Positions 50,325-61,679 of a DNA stretch of 64,000 bases are shown here, piece after piece; position 1 is the first letter of the stretch; every line of letters begins with the position of its first letter. The notes below the pieces were generated by a model. That model ran no database searches, was not told the DNA's origin, and worked only from the letters and a program-made list of their open reading frames with translations. The DNA comes from Tupaia tana. Its lineage: Eukaryota; Chordata; Mammalia; Scandentia; Tupaiidae. The translations under genes were made by a program, and so were the position numbers. The stretch is from contig JAKSZU010000005.1 in NCBI GenBank assembly GCA_026018925.1, positions 25,298,779-25,362,778 on the forward strand, given 5' to 3'.

Positions 50325-51787
50325 ATTAGCATCTATTCCTCTTTCTGTTGCCAAAAGCACTTGACAAGATGGTGCCGATGTTGTTACTGGTGTGTTGTTT
50401 CCAGTGTAAAGACCCATCCAGACAGGAGCTGTCAGCGTGGAATGTTTGCCAGCATCTCAACTTCATAGGCAGGGCACAAGGTCTGGTTGCAGCAGGAAGA
50501 TCAGCTCCTGACCCAGAGGCTGGGTGATGCCGGCCCCTGGCTGCTCAGGACTCTGGTTCTGATCTTACCCACGCTGTTGTCTTGTTCCTGTTGAGTGTCC
50601 CCTCACCCTTCCTTACCCACCAGGTACGATTCCTCACCCCATGAGAGTATTTGTCTATATATCCCAACGGTCTTACACTTGTGTGGCTTGAAGAGTTTCT
50701 TCATACATTGTTTTGCGCCATCTTGCAAGTACCAGATAGATATTTAGTGCTAGATCAGGTGCTCTTGGGCCCCCATGGTAGACTTCCAGAAACCCTGCTG
50801 TCTGAACCTCAGCAGTGCCCCTAACAGATCATCCATTTTGACCAACAGCAAAGTGAAGTAGGGCTTATCGCAGCAGGCCCACGGGGACGATGAGTGTTGC
50901 ATGTGGTCCCGACAAGCTGTGTCCTGCAGGGTTCCTCCTTAGTCAGACCCAGCTGTCTGTCCTCTTTTCCTTGGCCACAAAGCAGCCACACCTACTCTGA
51001 GGAGAGCCCTGCAAAGCTCTGTCTTGATACCAGGGACTGGGCAAGGGAGGGGACTCCGGAACACTGCAGTGGTTTTTCTCTGTAAAGGAGCGGAAGTCCA
51101 GGGATCTGCCCGTGCTGTAGACGGACTACGCCCCAGCCTTCAAGCCCAGCCCCAGACATGCTGGTGCCTACAAGTGTCATTTCCTAGCAAAGGCGAAGAA
51201 AGGGTAGTTTCCACCTGCCGTTCCCGATTCAATCAGCTCTTGACCCACAGAGCAAACACGTGCCCAGCCCCTCCAGCGACCTTTGCTGGTAGGGTCAGCT
51301 TCTGCCAAGGACCTCCCATTTTATTAGATGACTTCACCGGCACGTATTTATAGATGTAGCCAATCCCTGGAAGTGCTGCTATGCTCATAAAGTGCAGAAA
51401 AATTAGTGGTACGACCCCACCTACTTCTCCAGTTCTCTTACTCAGGAATCAGCACTTCGACTTCCTGATTTTACTCTAGGCTTTCTTTACTCCTGTAATG
51501 AGCAGCAGGGGTCGCTGTGGAGCCACAAAGCTCCTTGTCAAGGTTCTGTGGGACGGGTTTCCTCTGCTACCTGGCAGATTCCATTCTACAGAGGAGTGGA
51601 GCTGGGCTGTATCAACTCCAGAAATCCAACTTGACCTTCTTCCTACCTGAACCGGATCACCAACCCCATCTTCACAAAGTCAGGGCAATACATTTAAGCT
51701 GTGTTTTTCTCTGACTGAGATGACCAATGGCTATTTTCTTGCCAAAGTGACAATGAATATGTTCATTTTAGTCAAATCACTAAATGA
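50325..51787. other. Unique sequence
   Basis: About 1.45 kb free of recognised repeats. Frames at 50894-51085 and 51024-51353 (+) have no recognisable homology. Confidence 0.4.
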
Positions 51788-51807
51788 TATGGCCACCCGC
51801 TTCTTTT

Positions 51808-52039
51808 TTAGAATTATTTATTTAATTTTATTTATTATTATTAGTTTTAAATTTGCTACAGAGTTATGTGTGCTCACCAAGAGAGAAAGAGAGAGAGAGA
51901 GAGAGAGTGAGAGAGAGAGAGAGAAGAAAGTGAGAAACCAAGAGAAAGAGAGGGAAAGTGAAAAAGCAAGCTGCCAGGCCCAGGACTTGAACTGTGGTCA
52001 GCCATGTGGGAGTCCAGTGCCTTAACCACCTGCTGACCC
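51808..52039 (-). mobile_element. SINE-B/A intermediate with (GA)n
   Basis: Tail TTTATTTAATTTTATTTATT, then TTTGCTACAGAGTTATGTGT (SINE-A end), a GAGAGAGA expansion (51883-51922), and directly the head. TGGCCACC on both sides may be a TSD. Same mixed architecture as 21929-22080. Confidence 0.85.
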
Positions 52040-52199
52040 TGGCCACCAACTCTTTACACTCCTGCATCTCCTCGATTAGTCTGGAAATATGTTTACACCA
52101 AATATGGTTAGAATGTAAAGTTCTAAATACATGAGTGTGTATTTAGATACTGAAAGGAAAGCAATGTGTTAAAAACAAAGGATCTCATGACGATTTTTT

Positions 52200-52382
52200 T
52201 AAAAGAATTATTTTAATGAACTTTATTTATTTATTTATTTATTTAATTTGACAAGAAGGACAGAGTGAGAGACAAAGAAAGAGAGAGGGAAAGTGAGGAA
52301 GCAAGCCACTAAGTCCAGGATCGAACCGCAGTCGGCCATGTGGGAGTCCAACACCCTTAACCACCACGCCACCTGCTGGCTC
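52200..52382 (-). mobile_element. SINE-B with TSD
   Basis: TSD CTCATGACGATTTTTT (52184-52199) and CTCATGACTATTTTTT (52383-52398). The tail is (TTTA)n. Confidence 0.94.
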
Positions 52383-52596
52383 CTCATGACTATTTTTTAA
52401 TACCTAGATTTATTGAGAAAAAATTAGGAAACAATATTTAGCAGTCTTTTTATTGTTTTTTGCATTGGCTTAACATGGAATAAGAGAAATGTTGATATTG
52501 ATAACAATAAAATTTTGGTACTAGTGATGACAACAAAAAAGTTTAAAAAAAAATAAAAGGTAACATGTGGAAGTAGGGCCAGGAGAGGGCATGGTA

Positions 52597-52866
52597 TTTT
52601 TATTTATTTATTTATTGAGAGGTTTTTGCTATAGGGCACGTGCACTCGCCAGACAGACAGAGAGAGACATAGAGACAGAAAGCAAGAAATCACCCCCCAG
52701 GTGGGATGGCCATGCCGCAATCCCTTCTCCTCCATTCTCCTCTCGGGATCTTGGGCACACATGCACATGCACCCAGCGTGAGTTTAAGCTACTGGGTCCG
52801 GGACGCGAACCGCGGTCGACTACGTGGGAGTCCAGCGACATAGCCATCACGCTACCTGCTGGTCCC
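52597..52866 (-). mobile_element. SINE-A1
   Basis: (TTTA)n tail, CpG-rich head GACGCGAACCGCGGTCGACT, three-T marker GAGTTTAAGC. Mixed subtype. The left flank GGGCCAGGAGAGGGCATGGT itself looks like a SINE head fragment. Confidence 0.94.
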
Positions 52867-52869
52867 GAA

Positions 52870-53854
52870 TTTGAAGCAATACCTCCTAAGGTAAGTAACC
52901 CTGAGCAGGCAGCTGTTTTCCAGGCAGGCATGTCAGAATCTTCCAGTGGACCTGGGCTAGCCCAATAGCCTCTACCATCTCCCCCACCAGGGAACTCTGC
53001 TCTTTTCTGTTTAAATTCTCTTTTACAGAGCCCCTCCCCTCCCTGTAACCTGTATTCCCCACCCCACCCCACCCCAACCCTGCATTAGCTCCCCCACGAA
53101 GGGTTCCTCTCCCTTGTTCTCCTCATCTATGATATGGACTTTAATGCTCTGGGGAGCAATACATGAAACAGCACAGCCCCCCAACGCCACTATATTGAGA
53201 TCGTTTCTGCCTCACCAGGTAGGGTAAATCAGAGACACTCAACAAATATCGTGGACCGCAAGTAAAACAGGACTCCAAGGCAATGTGATCCAGGTTGTCT
53301 GAAACAATACATTGAGAATCCACAGCTGATGGATTTAAATAATTTAAGAAGGATATGAGAGAGGCTCAGCCATCAGATTTTACAGCACTTTTTTTTTTTT
53401 TTGCACCTGTTTTTATTTGAAAGCTCTCTCTATCTTTTATCATAGCATGGAGGAGTGCTTGACAACAAGTTACACCTCTCTTGAAAATTTTCAAATCTAT
53501 TTTGTATTTAAGAATTGTATGCATTGTACACAGTATGTTGTTATATTTATTAAATATAATAAACTCATGAACTATTCTTACCAATTCTTTAAGTTATATA
53601 CTATTGACCCCATCTTCAGATAAGGAAAATAAGTTTTGCCTAAATAATATATGACATTAAGAACCATGAGATACGGAAGTGAATATTTATTTAGAATTTT
53701 TAAAAAATTACAGAGCTACAAATGTTAAGAAGCTGAAAAATATCATAAACATCTCAAAATCCAGAAAAGAATGACACAATACTTAAAAGAATTAGCTGTA
53801 TAACACTTTGTAAGACTTTTTCCTAGATTTTAGGAACATTGTGGTAGACTATAA
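52870..53854. other. Unique sequence
   Basis: 52870-53130 is GC-richer with (CCCCA)n at about 53060. 53380-53850 is very AT-rich. No gene or known repeat. Confidence 0.4.
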
Positions 53855-53857
53855 ATA

Positions 53858-54018
53858 GCACAGGCATGGTGGTTAAAGGTGCTGGATTCCCACATGGCCG
53901 GCCATGGTTTGAAGCCTGGACCTGATGGCTTGCTCTCTCACTTTCCCTCTCTCTCGTGTTCTCTCTGTCTCTGTCTTGCTCTCATGAATGAACATGCCTT
54001 ATAGCAAATTTTAAAAAT
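53858..54018 (+). mobile_element. SINE-B/A intermediate
   Basis: The head lacks the first bases (AGGCATGGTGGTTAAAGGTG). Then GGCTTGCTCTCTCACTTTCC and the SINE-A-like end CATGCCTTATAGCAAATTTT. Confidence 0.82.
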
Positions 54019-54028
54019 AATAATTCTA

Positions 54029-54288
54029 TCTTTTTTGAAGAGGTTTTTGCTATAGGGCATATGCACTCACCAGAAAGACAGAGAGAGACAGAGAGATAGA
54101 AAGCAAGAACTCACCCCCAATGAGAGAATGGCCACGCCACAATCCCTTCTCCTCCATTCTCCTCTCAGGATTTTGGGCACGCACACACATGCGCCCGGCG
54201 TGAGTTTAAGCCACCAGGTCTGGGACTTGAACCACAGTTGTCTACGTGAGAGTCCAGTGACATAGCCATTACACTAACTGCTGGTCCC
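54029..54288 (-). mobile_element. SINE-A1
   Basis: A full reverse copy. TTAAAAATAATAATTCT on the left and TTAAATTATAATTCT on the right suggest a TSD. Body variant CACCCCCAATGAGAGAATGG. Confidence 0.92.
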
Positions 54289-54304
54289 TTAAATTATAAT
54301 TCTT

Positions 54305-54472
54305 TAAAAAGAATTATTTTATTCAACTGTATGTATGTATGTATTATTAATCTGACCAGAGAAAGAATAAGAGAGAGAAAGTGAGAAAGCGAGCTGCCAG
54401 GTCTGGGACTCGAACTGCAGTTGGCTATGTGGGAGTCCAGTGCCTTCAACCACCTTGCCACATGTCAGCCCC
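54305..54472 (-). mobile_element. SINE-B
   Basis: Tail with (TATG)n, AATCTGACCAGAGAAAG, head GGACTCGAACTGCAGTTGGC. The end CACATGTCAGCCCC is a degenerate form of CACCTGCTGGCCCC. Confidence 0.88.
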
Positions 54473-54489
54473 AATAAAATAATTATTGA

Positions 54490-55205
54490 AAAAAGATTAT
54501 ACAAAGCATAAAATCTCCCATTTTAACCGTGTTGGAATGTACAATTTGGGGTCACTGGGAACGTTCACGCTGTTGTGCAGCAGTCACCACCGTCCACCTC
54601 CAGGACTTTTCATCCTCCCAAGGGAAACTGTACCCAACACTAACTCCCGCCTCCCTCCTCCCCCAGGCCCAGGCAGCCACCGTTCTACTTTCTCTCTCTG
54701 TGAATTCGCCTCCTTTGGGTACCTTATATAAATGGAATCATACAGTATTTCTCTTTTTGTGATCCTTATTTCACTTAGCACAATGTCTTCAAGGTTTATC
54801 TGTGTTGTAGCACATACCAGGATTTCTTTTTTTAAAGGCTGAATATTATTCCATTGTCTGTATATTTCATGTGCTGTTTATCCATTCATCCATTGGTGGA
54901 CACTTGGATTATTTCCACTTTTTGGCTATTGTGAATAAAGCTGTTGTGAAGATCTGTGTACAAGTATCTGTGAGTCTCCATACCTCAATGTGAAGTTGCT
55001 GGACCATATGGTAATACCGAGTTTCATTTCTTGAAGAATCCCTACACCATTTTCCACCGTGGCTGCCCTGTTTTACATTCCCACAAGTAATGCACAAGCA
55101 CTATAATTTTTCTACTCCTTGCCAGCACTTGTTATTTTCTGTCTTGTTAGAAGTATACCCATCCCAATGGATGTGAAGCAGCCCCAACACTTTTTGACTT
55201 CGTAC
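54490..55205 (-). mobile_element. LINE-1 3' end, antisense
   Basis: A strong, long match to the antisense L1 3' region: TGGAATCATACAGTATTTCT, TTATCCATTCATCCATTGGT, TTCCACTTTTTGGCTATTGT, TTGCTGGACCATATGGTAAT and CCAGCACTTGTTATTTTCTG. Non-coding. The same L1 region as at 46505-47535, but from another copy. Confidence 0.9.
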
Positions 55206-55209
55206 TTTT

Positions 55210-55447
55210 CTTTTGGTAAGATTTTTGCCACAGTGCACTTGCCAGAGAAGAGACAGAGAGAGACAAAGAAAGGGAAAGTGAGAAATCACTCCCCAGGGGG
55301 ACAACCATGCCACAATCCTTGCTCCTCTCAGGAATTTGGGCACACACACAACGTGCCAGGTGTGATTTTCAAGCCATCACATCAGGGACTCAAGCCACAG
55401 TTGACCATATAGGATCCAGTGCCTTAATCACTACACTACCTGCTGAT
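55210..55447 (-). mobile_element. SINE-A2 at the end of the L1 fragment
   Basis: A TSD may be ACTTCGTACTTTT (left, from 55196) and ACTTCATACCTTTT (right, from 55451). Body shortened (CAATCCTTGCTCCTCTCAGG). Confidence 0.88.
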
Positions 55448-55459
55448 TCAACTTCATAC

Positions 55460-55720
55460 CTTTTTTTTTGAGAGGTTTTTCCTATAGGGCACGTGCACTC
55501 GCCAGACAGACAGAGAGAGACAGAGACAGGAAGCGAGAAATCACCCTCCAGGGGGGGATGGCCATGCTGCAATCCCTTCTCCTCCATTCTCCTCTCGGGA
55601 TCTTGGACACACACACACACACATGCCCGGCGTGAGTTTAAGCCACCGGGTCCGGGACTCGAACCACAGTCGACTACATGGGAGTCCAGTGACATAGCCA
55701 TTACGCTAACTGCTGGTCCC
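55460..55720 (-). mobile_element. SINE-A1
   Basis: Inserted in the right TSD region of the preceding copy: ATACCTTTTTTT left, CATACTTTTGTTA right. Contains an ACACACACACAC run in the CACG segment. Confidence 0.93.
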
Positions 55721-55737
55721 CATACTTTTGTTAAAGT

Positions 55738-55978
55738 AATCTTTTTTTGGAGGTTTTTGCCTTAGGGCACGTATACTCACCGGAGAGAGAGAGACAGAGA
55801 CAGTGAGAGGGAAAGTGAGAAATCACCCACCAGGGGGATGGCCAGCCCCCCAGACTCCTTCCAGGATCTTGGGCATGCACACACACACACACCAGCATGA
55901 ATTCTAAGCCACCAGGTCTGGGAGTCAAACCGCAGTCAGCCATGTGGGAGTCCAGTGATATATAACTGCTATGCCATT
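55738..55978 (-). mobile_element. SINE-A2 with body deletion
   Basis: GGAGGTTTTTGCCTTAGGGC to GTCAAACCGCAGTCAGCC. The CACAATCCCTTCTCCTCC block is replaced by GCCCCCCAGACTCC. Confidence 0.85.
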
Positions 55979-55979
55979 T

Positions 55980-56385
55980 TCATTCCTTTTCATCTCCTCT
56001 TCATATATCAATAATTTTGTAATATTCTCTATGGGAAGACATGTCAGTATTTCCTCTAGAACAGTGGTTGGGATTCATAAAACATGTGACTTTACATAGA
56101 TGTATTCACTGTGTATAAAAGCTCTATTCTACAAACCCAGAAATCCTGATTCTCTTGAAAAATAAAAATATTTATGATGCATTCAATTTATAGTCTTTGC
56201 CTCATCAAGTATATTCCTGAAGGGAGAGAACCTCTGACTGACGTCACTGAGGAAGATCTTACATGCCTCGGGACTAGAGGAATGTTCCGCCTTGTGCCTT
56301 GGTACTGGGCGCATCGTGAAGGGACAGTGAGCACGTTCCTGGAAGTCATTCTTGCACCAGGACAGCTAGTGAAAGCGGTACATAG
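55980..56385. other. Unique sequence
   Basis: AT-rich left half and mixed right half. The frame at 56174-56416 ends in the SINE and has no recognisable homology. Confidence 0.4.
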
Positions 56386-56398
56386 AAAAGACTGCAGG

Positions 56399-56658
56399 GA
56401 CCAGCAGTTGGCGTAATGGCTATGTCGCTAGACTCCCATGTAGTTGACCACGGTTTGCGTCCCGGACCCGGTGGCTTAAACTCATGCTGGGTGCGTGTGC
56501 ATGCGTGCCCAAGATCCCGAGAGGAGAAGGGATTGTGGCGTGGACATCCCCCTAGGTGGTGATTTCTCACTTTCTGTCTCCCTGTCTCTCTGTCTCTCTG
56601 TATCTTAGTGGGGAGCGCATGCGTCCTGTAGCAAAAACCTCTCCAAAAAAAAGAAAAA
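56399..56658 (+). mobile_element. SINE-A1
   Basis: Head GGACCAGCAGTTGGCGTAAT, B-box-like GGTTTGCGTCCCGG with three-A marker TTAAACTC. Body lacks AATGGAGGAG (GAGAGGAGAAGGGATTG). AAAAGACTGCA (left) and AAATGACTGCA (right) are its likely TSD. Confidence 0.94.
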
Positions 56659-56659
56659 T

Positions 56660-57008
56660 GAAATGACTGCAAACCATGCAGATTCATTGGACCGATCCCA
56701 TTTAAATGTATTCCTACTCAACATCCCTGAAGCAGAATCCCAAAAATGCCTGTGCCCATTTCAGTGCCACCTAATGCTAAGGGCAACGTGAGTGATTTTT
56801 TCTTACCGATCTGTGGTAGTTCTTTAATTTTTTTTTAATGACTAAAGAGGCCATGAACTCACCAGAGGGGCACACAGAGAGAAAGGAGATGTGAGATGAT
56901 GTCAGTGCAGCTAGGGACAAGTCCTTCATCTGTTACGTGAATTACAATATCCTGAGCTCTGTGGCTTGTCCTGTTACTCTCTTAGCTCTGCTTGTTAAAA
57001 AGCTATAG
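56660..57008. other. Unique sequence
   Basis: 56815-56930 has faint SINE-like words (CATGAACTCACCAGAGGGGC) that may be a very old SINE-A. Otherwise featureless. Confidence 0.35.
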
Positions 57009-57009
57009 C

Positions 57010-57290
57010 AGGGACCAGCAGTTAGCGTAATGGCTATGTCTCTGGACTCCCATGTAGTCAACCACGGTTCGTGTTCCGGACCCGGTGGCTTAAAACTCAC
57101 GCCATGCGCGTGTGCGTGTGTGCCCAAGATCCCGAGAGGAGAATGGAGGAGAAGGGATTGCGGCGTGACCATCCCCCCTGGGGGGTGATTTCTCGCTTTC
57201 TATCTCTCTGTCTCTCTCTGTCTTTCTGGTGAGCGCACGAGCCCTATAGCGAAAACCTCTCAAAACAAAAAACAAACAAACAAACAAAAA
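57010..57290 (+). mobile_element. SINE-A1
   Basis: Head GGGACCAGCAGTTAGCGTAA, B-box-like GGTTCGTGTTCC, four-A marker TTAAAACTC, a nearly undecayed body, tail CAAAACAAAAAACAAACAAA. Confidence 0.94.
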
Positions 57291-57294
57291 ACAG

Positions 57295-57475
57295 CAATAT
57301 ATTTATTCCTTAGGGAGGTTGGGGACAGGTAGCCCCAATAAAGTCCTCACAAGGCGATCTACTGCCACCTCCAGCCAGGCAGGATCATGAGCAAGAGCAC
57401 ACCTCCCAGTGTGGACAGGGACCTTCCCACGTGGTTTCAGCCTCACAGAGCATCACGCCGTCACGGTGCCACTAG
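57295..57475 (-). mobile_element. SINE-C, diverged
   Basis: CCAGCCAGGCAGGATCATGA, GTTTCAGCCTCACAGAGCAT and CGCCGTCACGGTGCCAC are reverse SINE-C words. Right edge near 57475. Confidence 0.55.
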
Positions 57476-57627
57476 TTATGTTTCTAATGAACGAAAGTTC
57501 CCACTATTAAAGCAATTTCAATTTATTTCCTTTATGGTAAATGATTTTGGTGTCTTGCTTAAGGGAAGTTTTCCCTACCTCAAGGATGAAAAGATATTTT
57601 TCTGTTTTCTCCTTGAAAGTTTGTTTT

Positions 57628-57891
57628 GGGACCAGCAGTTAGTGTAATGGCTGTCACTGAACTCCCATGTAGTTGACCGCAGTTCGAGTCCCGGACCTGG
57701 TGGCTTAAACTCACGCCGGGCATGTGTACGTGCGTGCCCAAGATCCCGAGAGGAGAATGGATTGTGGTGTGGCCATCCCCCCTGGGGAGCGATTTCTTGC
57801 TTTCTGTCTCTTTGTCTCTGTCTTTGTGGGGAGCGCGCGTGCCCTATAGCAAAAAATACCTTTCCAACAAAAAGGAAGAAAAAGAAAAAGA
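57628..57891 (+). mobile_element. SINE-A1 with TSD
   Basis: TSD GAAAGTTTGTTTT (57615-57627) and GAAAGTTTATTGTTTT (from 57892). Small deletions in the head (GGCTGTCACTGAACTCC) and body (GAGAATGGATTGTGG). Confidence 0.92.
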
Positions 57892-57924
57892 AAGAAAGTT
57901 TATTGTTTTACCTTTTCTTTAAAA

Positions 57925-58275
57925 AAAAAAAAACTTGCCAGAGTGTGGGTGCTTACCAGAGAGAGACAGAGAGATAGTGAGAGAGAGAGAGAAAGCACCC
58001 CCCATGGGGCATGGTCACATCGCAATGCCTTCTCCTTTGCTGTTCCATCCTGTCAGGATTTTGAGCACGCCTGCATACACACCTGGCTTTTCAGGCCTCT
58101 TTATTCTTTCATGAGAAGCCCCCCACCCACGTAAGGTCTTGTCGTCCCACAGGGTCTCGTCATAGCACAATCCCTCTCCCTCGTCTTCCGGTTTGTCAGG
58201 ATCCTGGGTGAGTGCACACCTGGTGGGTTTCAGGTAGCCTCAGGATCTGAAGCTGCAGTCAGCCGTGGGGCTGGA
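57925..58275 (-). mobile_element. SINE-A2, composite or two overlapping copies
   Basis: Two successive bodies: GGGCATGGTCACATCGCAAT with GTCAGGATTTTGAGCACGCC, then GTCGTCCCACAGGGTCTCGT with GTTTGTCAGGATCCTGGGTG. The head side ends AAGCTGCAGTCAGCCGTGGG. It recalls the composite copy at 34522, but on the older subtype. Confidence 0.6.
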
Positions 58276-58384
58276 GGCTGGGTCTACTGTTTCACCTTTA
58301 CATTTAAATCAGTCATCACCTGAAACTGATTTTCATGTGGAGCGTGAGATGAGAGCCAAGAGTTTTGTTTTTTGTTTTGTTTTG

Positions 58385-58578
58385 TTTGTTTTTTGGTATA
58401 AAGTGTGTGCACTCGCCAGAGAGAGACAGAGCGAGAAAATGAGAAATCACCCTTCAGGGGGACTTGGGGCATGCACATACAAGCACACTGTGTGATTTTC
58501 AAGCTGCGTGTATGGGATTCGAACCATGTAGTCAGCCCTGTGGGATCCAGTGTCTTAACTTCCATGTCACTTGCTGGC
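58385..58578 (-). mobile_element. SINE-A, internally deleted
   Basis: GGTATAAAGTGTGTGCACTC to CACTTGCTGGCC with the middle of the body missing (CAGGGGGACTTGGGGCATGC). Confidence 0.85.
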
Positions 58579-58689
58579 CTGATTTCTTTTTTTTTTAATG
58601 TGGACAGTCAAAGCTGATTATGAAGACTGTCCTTTCCTCAGTCCTTTGCGCTGGAAGTTTTGTTCTCTCTCTATCCAGCGTCTATGTGT

Positions 58690-58985
58690 GTGTGTATGTA
58701 TTTCTGGACTCCATTCTTTTTTCTTGGCTGTCTTTCTACCCTTTGACCGATACTACATCGTCTCAATTATAGTACATTTATAATAAGTCTTCATTTCCAA
58801 TAGAACAGAAACTTCAATTTTGTTCTTGTTTTAATGAATGTTTTTCTTGTCCTTGGGCTTTTGTATTTCCAATTAACTTTGGAAGCTGATTGTCCATTAA
58901 TAAAATAATAAGTTGTTGGCATTCTGATTTGGGTTATATTGAATCAATAGTTCAGTTTGGAAAGTCAGTCATTTAATTTTCTTAA
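58690..58985 (-). mobile_element. LINE-1 ORF2-region fragment, antisense
   Basis: ATAGTACATTTATAATAAGT, CAATTTTGTTCTTGTTTTAA, GGGCTTTTGTATTTCCAATT, GGAAGCTGATTGTCCATTAA and TTGGGTTATATTGAATCAAT run parallel to the fragment at 34-200, as expected of the same L1 segment. Confidence 0.7.
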
Positions 58986-61257
58986 GCCCCACATTCCTCT
59001 TCTGAGAGGAAAAAGACAAAAAAACTCACAGAGCAGTCATGGACATTACATGAGATGGTGCTTTTGCAAACTGAGGGGGGAGCTATAGAAATGCTGGGTT
59101 TTATTATGACCTGAGGAGGAACTGGTGCAAGGACTGGGGAAAATCTCTTACGAGGGGTTTTCAGCAGGAGCAGCTCTGCGGTCTGGTGACTGGGGTCTCC
59201 TGTAGTCCAGGGTGTCCTAAACAGAGGCTGGGATCCAGGAGGACGGGGCCATGAGACTGTCCGGCATCGGTGTTCGCATCACACTCCCAGGGTCGCCACC
59301 TTCCTTCTTGTTATCTGTTTGCCTTCTAATGGCTCTTAGTTCGTAGACTTGGAACTGAGGGGAGAACCACATTCTGGTTTATGCCCACACACACTGGGTG
59401 TCAGGCCCACTCTGGGCAGGTCTGCCTCTCCCCTGGTTCTGTGCAGAACGGGGGCCTGGAGAGAGGACCAGGCACCACCAATGGGGAAGAGGCATTAAAC
59501 AGCCCCATGTGACCCCCTCACTGTCGATCCCCCTCTTCTGCTCCCCGGAGCATGTTCTGAGTTAACTAAGTGTATATGTGTGTGCATGTGTGTGTGTGTG
59601 TGTGCACGGGAGCACGTGCATGTGGTAAGGAATGAATGGGAGCCGATCGGTCTCTCCAGGCAGCCTGCTGCAGGGTCTGACACCTCCTCTCTCCACAATC
59701 CTCAGCCTCCCCAAGTCCCTTCTTTCAAAGGCTTGTCCTAGGATCTCCTGAACAAATATCTTTTGCCAAAGAAGCCTCCCAGGCTAAGACAAGAAGGAGT
59801 AAAGTTGGCCCCACAGATCATTCTGTCTCTTCGCCCAGGTCTTCAGGAGCTATCGGTGGAGCCCACGACATGGTGGCCCCTGTCTAGCAGAGCTGGTGGT
59901 CTTCATTTATCCAGAGGAGTCCCCACTAGCTGGGGATGTCTCAGGCCCCTCAGGCCCCCTCTGCCCTTCTGTCCAATCCAACTCTCCAAGAGGAAGGCCA
60001 GGAACGGAAATGAGCACTGACTTAAGAGAAGCAGACGCAGAGAACGGGGAGAAGGCTGTGGGGCTGGCTTGGGCAGTGCCTGGGTGTCTGGCAGGGCCCA
60101 CACGGGCAGGGGCAGCTTGGCAGAGTCCTGCCTGCCTTCACAGCTCCCTGCACGGCCGATCGAGAGTGGGGCTTGCCAGGAAGGCGACGGTACAGAAGAG
60201 GATCAGGGGTGTCCTTCTTCAGCCCGGCACAACTGGGCCAGAACCCCCTGAGGGACTGTGACAGAAAGGCTGGGCAGGTGGACCCCCGGAGGATATCCCA
60301 GACTCCCTTTCAGTGGGGCAGGCGAGCGGGGACGCACGGGTGCCTGATCTCGAGAACATTCGGATTCCTACTTTTTGCACCCCCTCTCAGCCCTTCTGAG
60401 CAGCCACCCTGCAGCTGAGAGGAGCCAGATGTTCCTCTGGAAAGCCGGCATCCCCCCACTCCCGTCCGGCCGCCAGCCAGAGGCCTCTCTAAAGGCTGGG
60501 TGCCTGGCGGTGGGGGGTGAGGAGGAAGGAAAGGAGTGGGAGAAAATTAGACAAAGGAAGACCACCATAAAACCAGCAGCCTGCCTGTAATCACCAGAGC
60601 CCTTTGTTTAGAGCGGGTTTAAACACGTTGTGATCCTTTGGAAGGGGAGGCCATAAACCCAGGGAGAATAAAAGTGTTTACAGCAAGGGAGACCCAGGTG
60701 CTGGGGGTTCGCTGCACCAGGATCAATGGGGGAGTGCGGGCAGAGGGGCCTGGCTTGCCTCTGCTTCGAGGTGGGCGGCTCCAAACCTCAGCCGCAGTCA
60801 TAGGTACCCCCCACTCCCTGTTGCCCCCCACCCCCTGCTTCAGGCAGGCCAGAGACAATCCCACATTCCGACCTGGCGAGACAAGAGGACAGGGCCCAGG
60901 GCCTGTGACACGGAGAAGGTCTTCGCCTGAGGCCCAGGTCTTCAGTGTGTTGGGAGCCCTACAAATTCCTTTCTAATGGACTTGAGGGGTCACACTAATA
61001 AGAGAGTTTGAGGCCAGTAGTTTCTTAAATAAATGCCTCTGAGGCCCAACTTGGCAGGCTGGGAGGTGTAAGGAGGGAAGTTTTACCTGAGGGAGCAACA
61101 TTCCTCCAGGAGCTTCCTGCAGGCTGTGGGTGGTGGGAGGAAGGCGGATGCTCAGGAAGGCGAGGCTGAAGGAGGTGACACCAGCTGTGAACAGCGCCCT
61201 GCACGCCTTTGCCCGTGTTCTGTCTTCTGCCCTGCCAGCGATGGGACACAAATATCC
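58986..61257. other. Longest unique stretch of the right half
   Basis: About 2.3 kb without SINEs apart from a (TG)n run at 59574-59603. GC content is higher at 59800-60950. Overlapping frames on both strands carry no recognisable domain. 60590-60690 (TTTGTTTAGAGCGGGTTTAA, CATAAACCCAGGGAGAATAA) looks little decayed. Confidence 0.45.
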
Positions 61258-61370
61258 GCAGTCATCCATTTATTCAACAAACGTAATGGGCACCTGTCTT
61301 AGGGCAGACAACCAGGAGCTGCAGGGAGGACAGCTCTGCAGGGACACAGTCCCTGTCCTAAAGTAGGGCA
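61258..61370 (-). mobile_element. L2 3' end, antisense
   Basis: CATCCATTTATTCAACAAAC, GGACACAGTCCCTGTCCTAA and the intervening words follow the reverse L2 end. Confidence 0.65.
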
Positions 61371-61425
61371 ATTTGGGGATGGCTAGCAACCATATTTTCA
61401 GGACCTATATAGACATGCATACTCA

Positions 61426-61678
61426 TTTTTTAAGAGAGATTTTTGCTACAGGGTGCATGTACTCACTGGAGAGACAGAGACATAGAGAGAAAGGGAGAAA
61501 TCACCCTCCAGGGGACATGGCCATGACACAATCCCTTCTCCTCCATTCTCTTCTTAGGATTTCGGCATGCATGCACACACACTTGGCATGAGTTTCAAGT
61601 CACCAGGTCTGGGACTTGAACTGCAGTTGGCCAACTTGGGAGTCCAGCACCTTAACCACCATGCTACCTGCTGGGCCT
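61426..61678 (-). mobile_element. SINE-A
   Basis: A full reverse copy, AGAGAGATTTTTGCTACAGG to TACCTGCTGGGCC. Imperfect flanks ATACTCATTTTT and ATAACTCATGTTTTT. Confidence 0.9.
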
Positions 61679-61679
61679 A

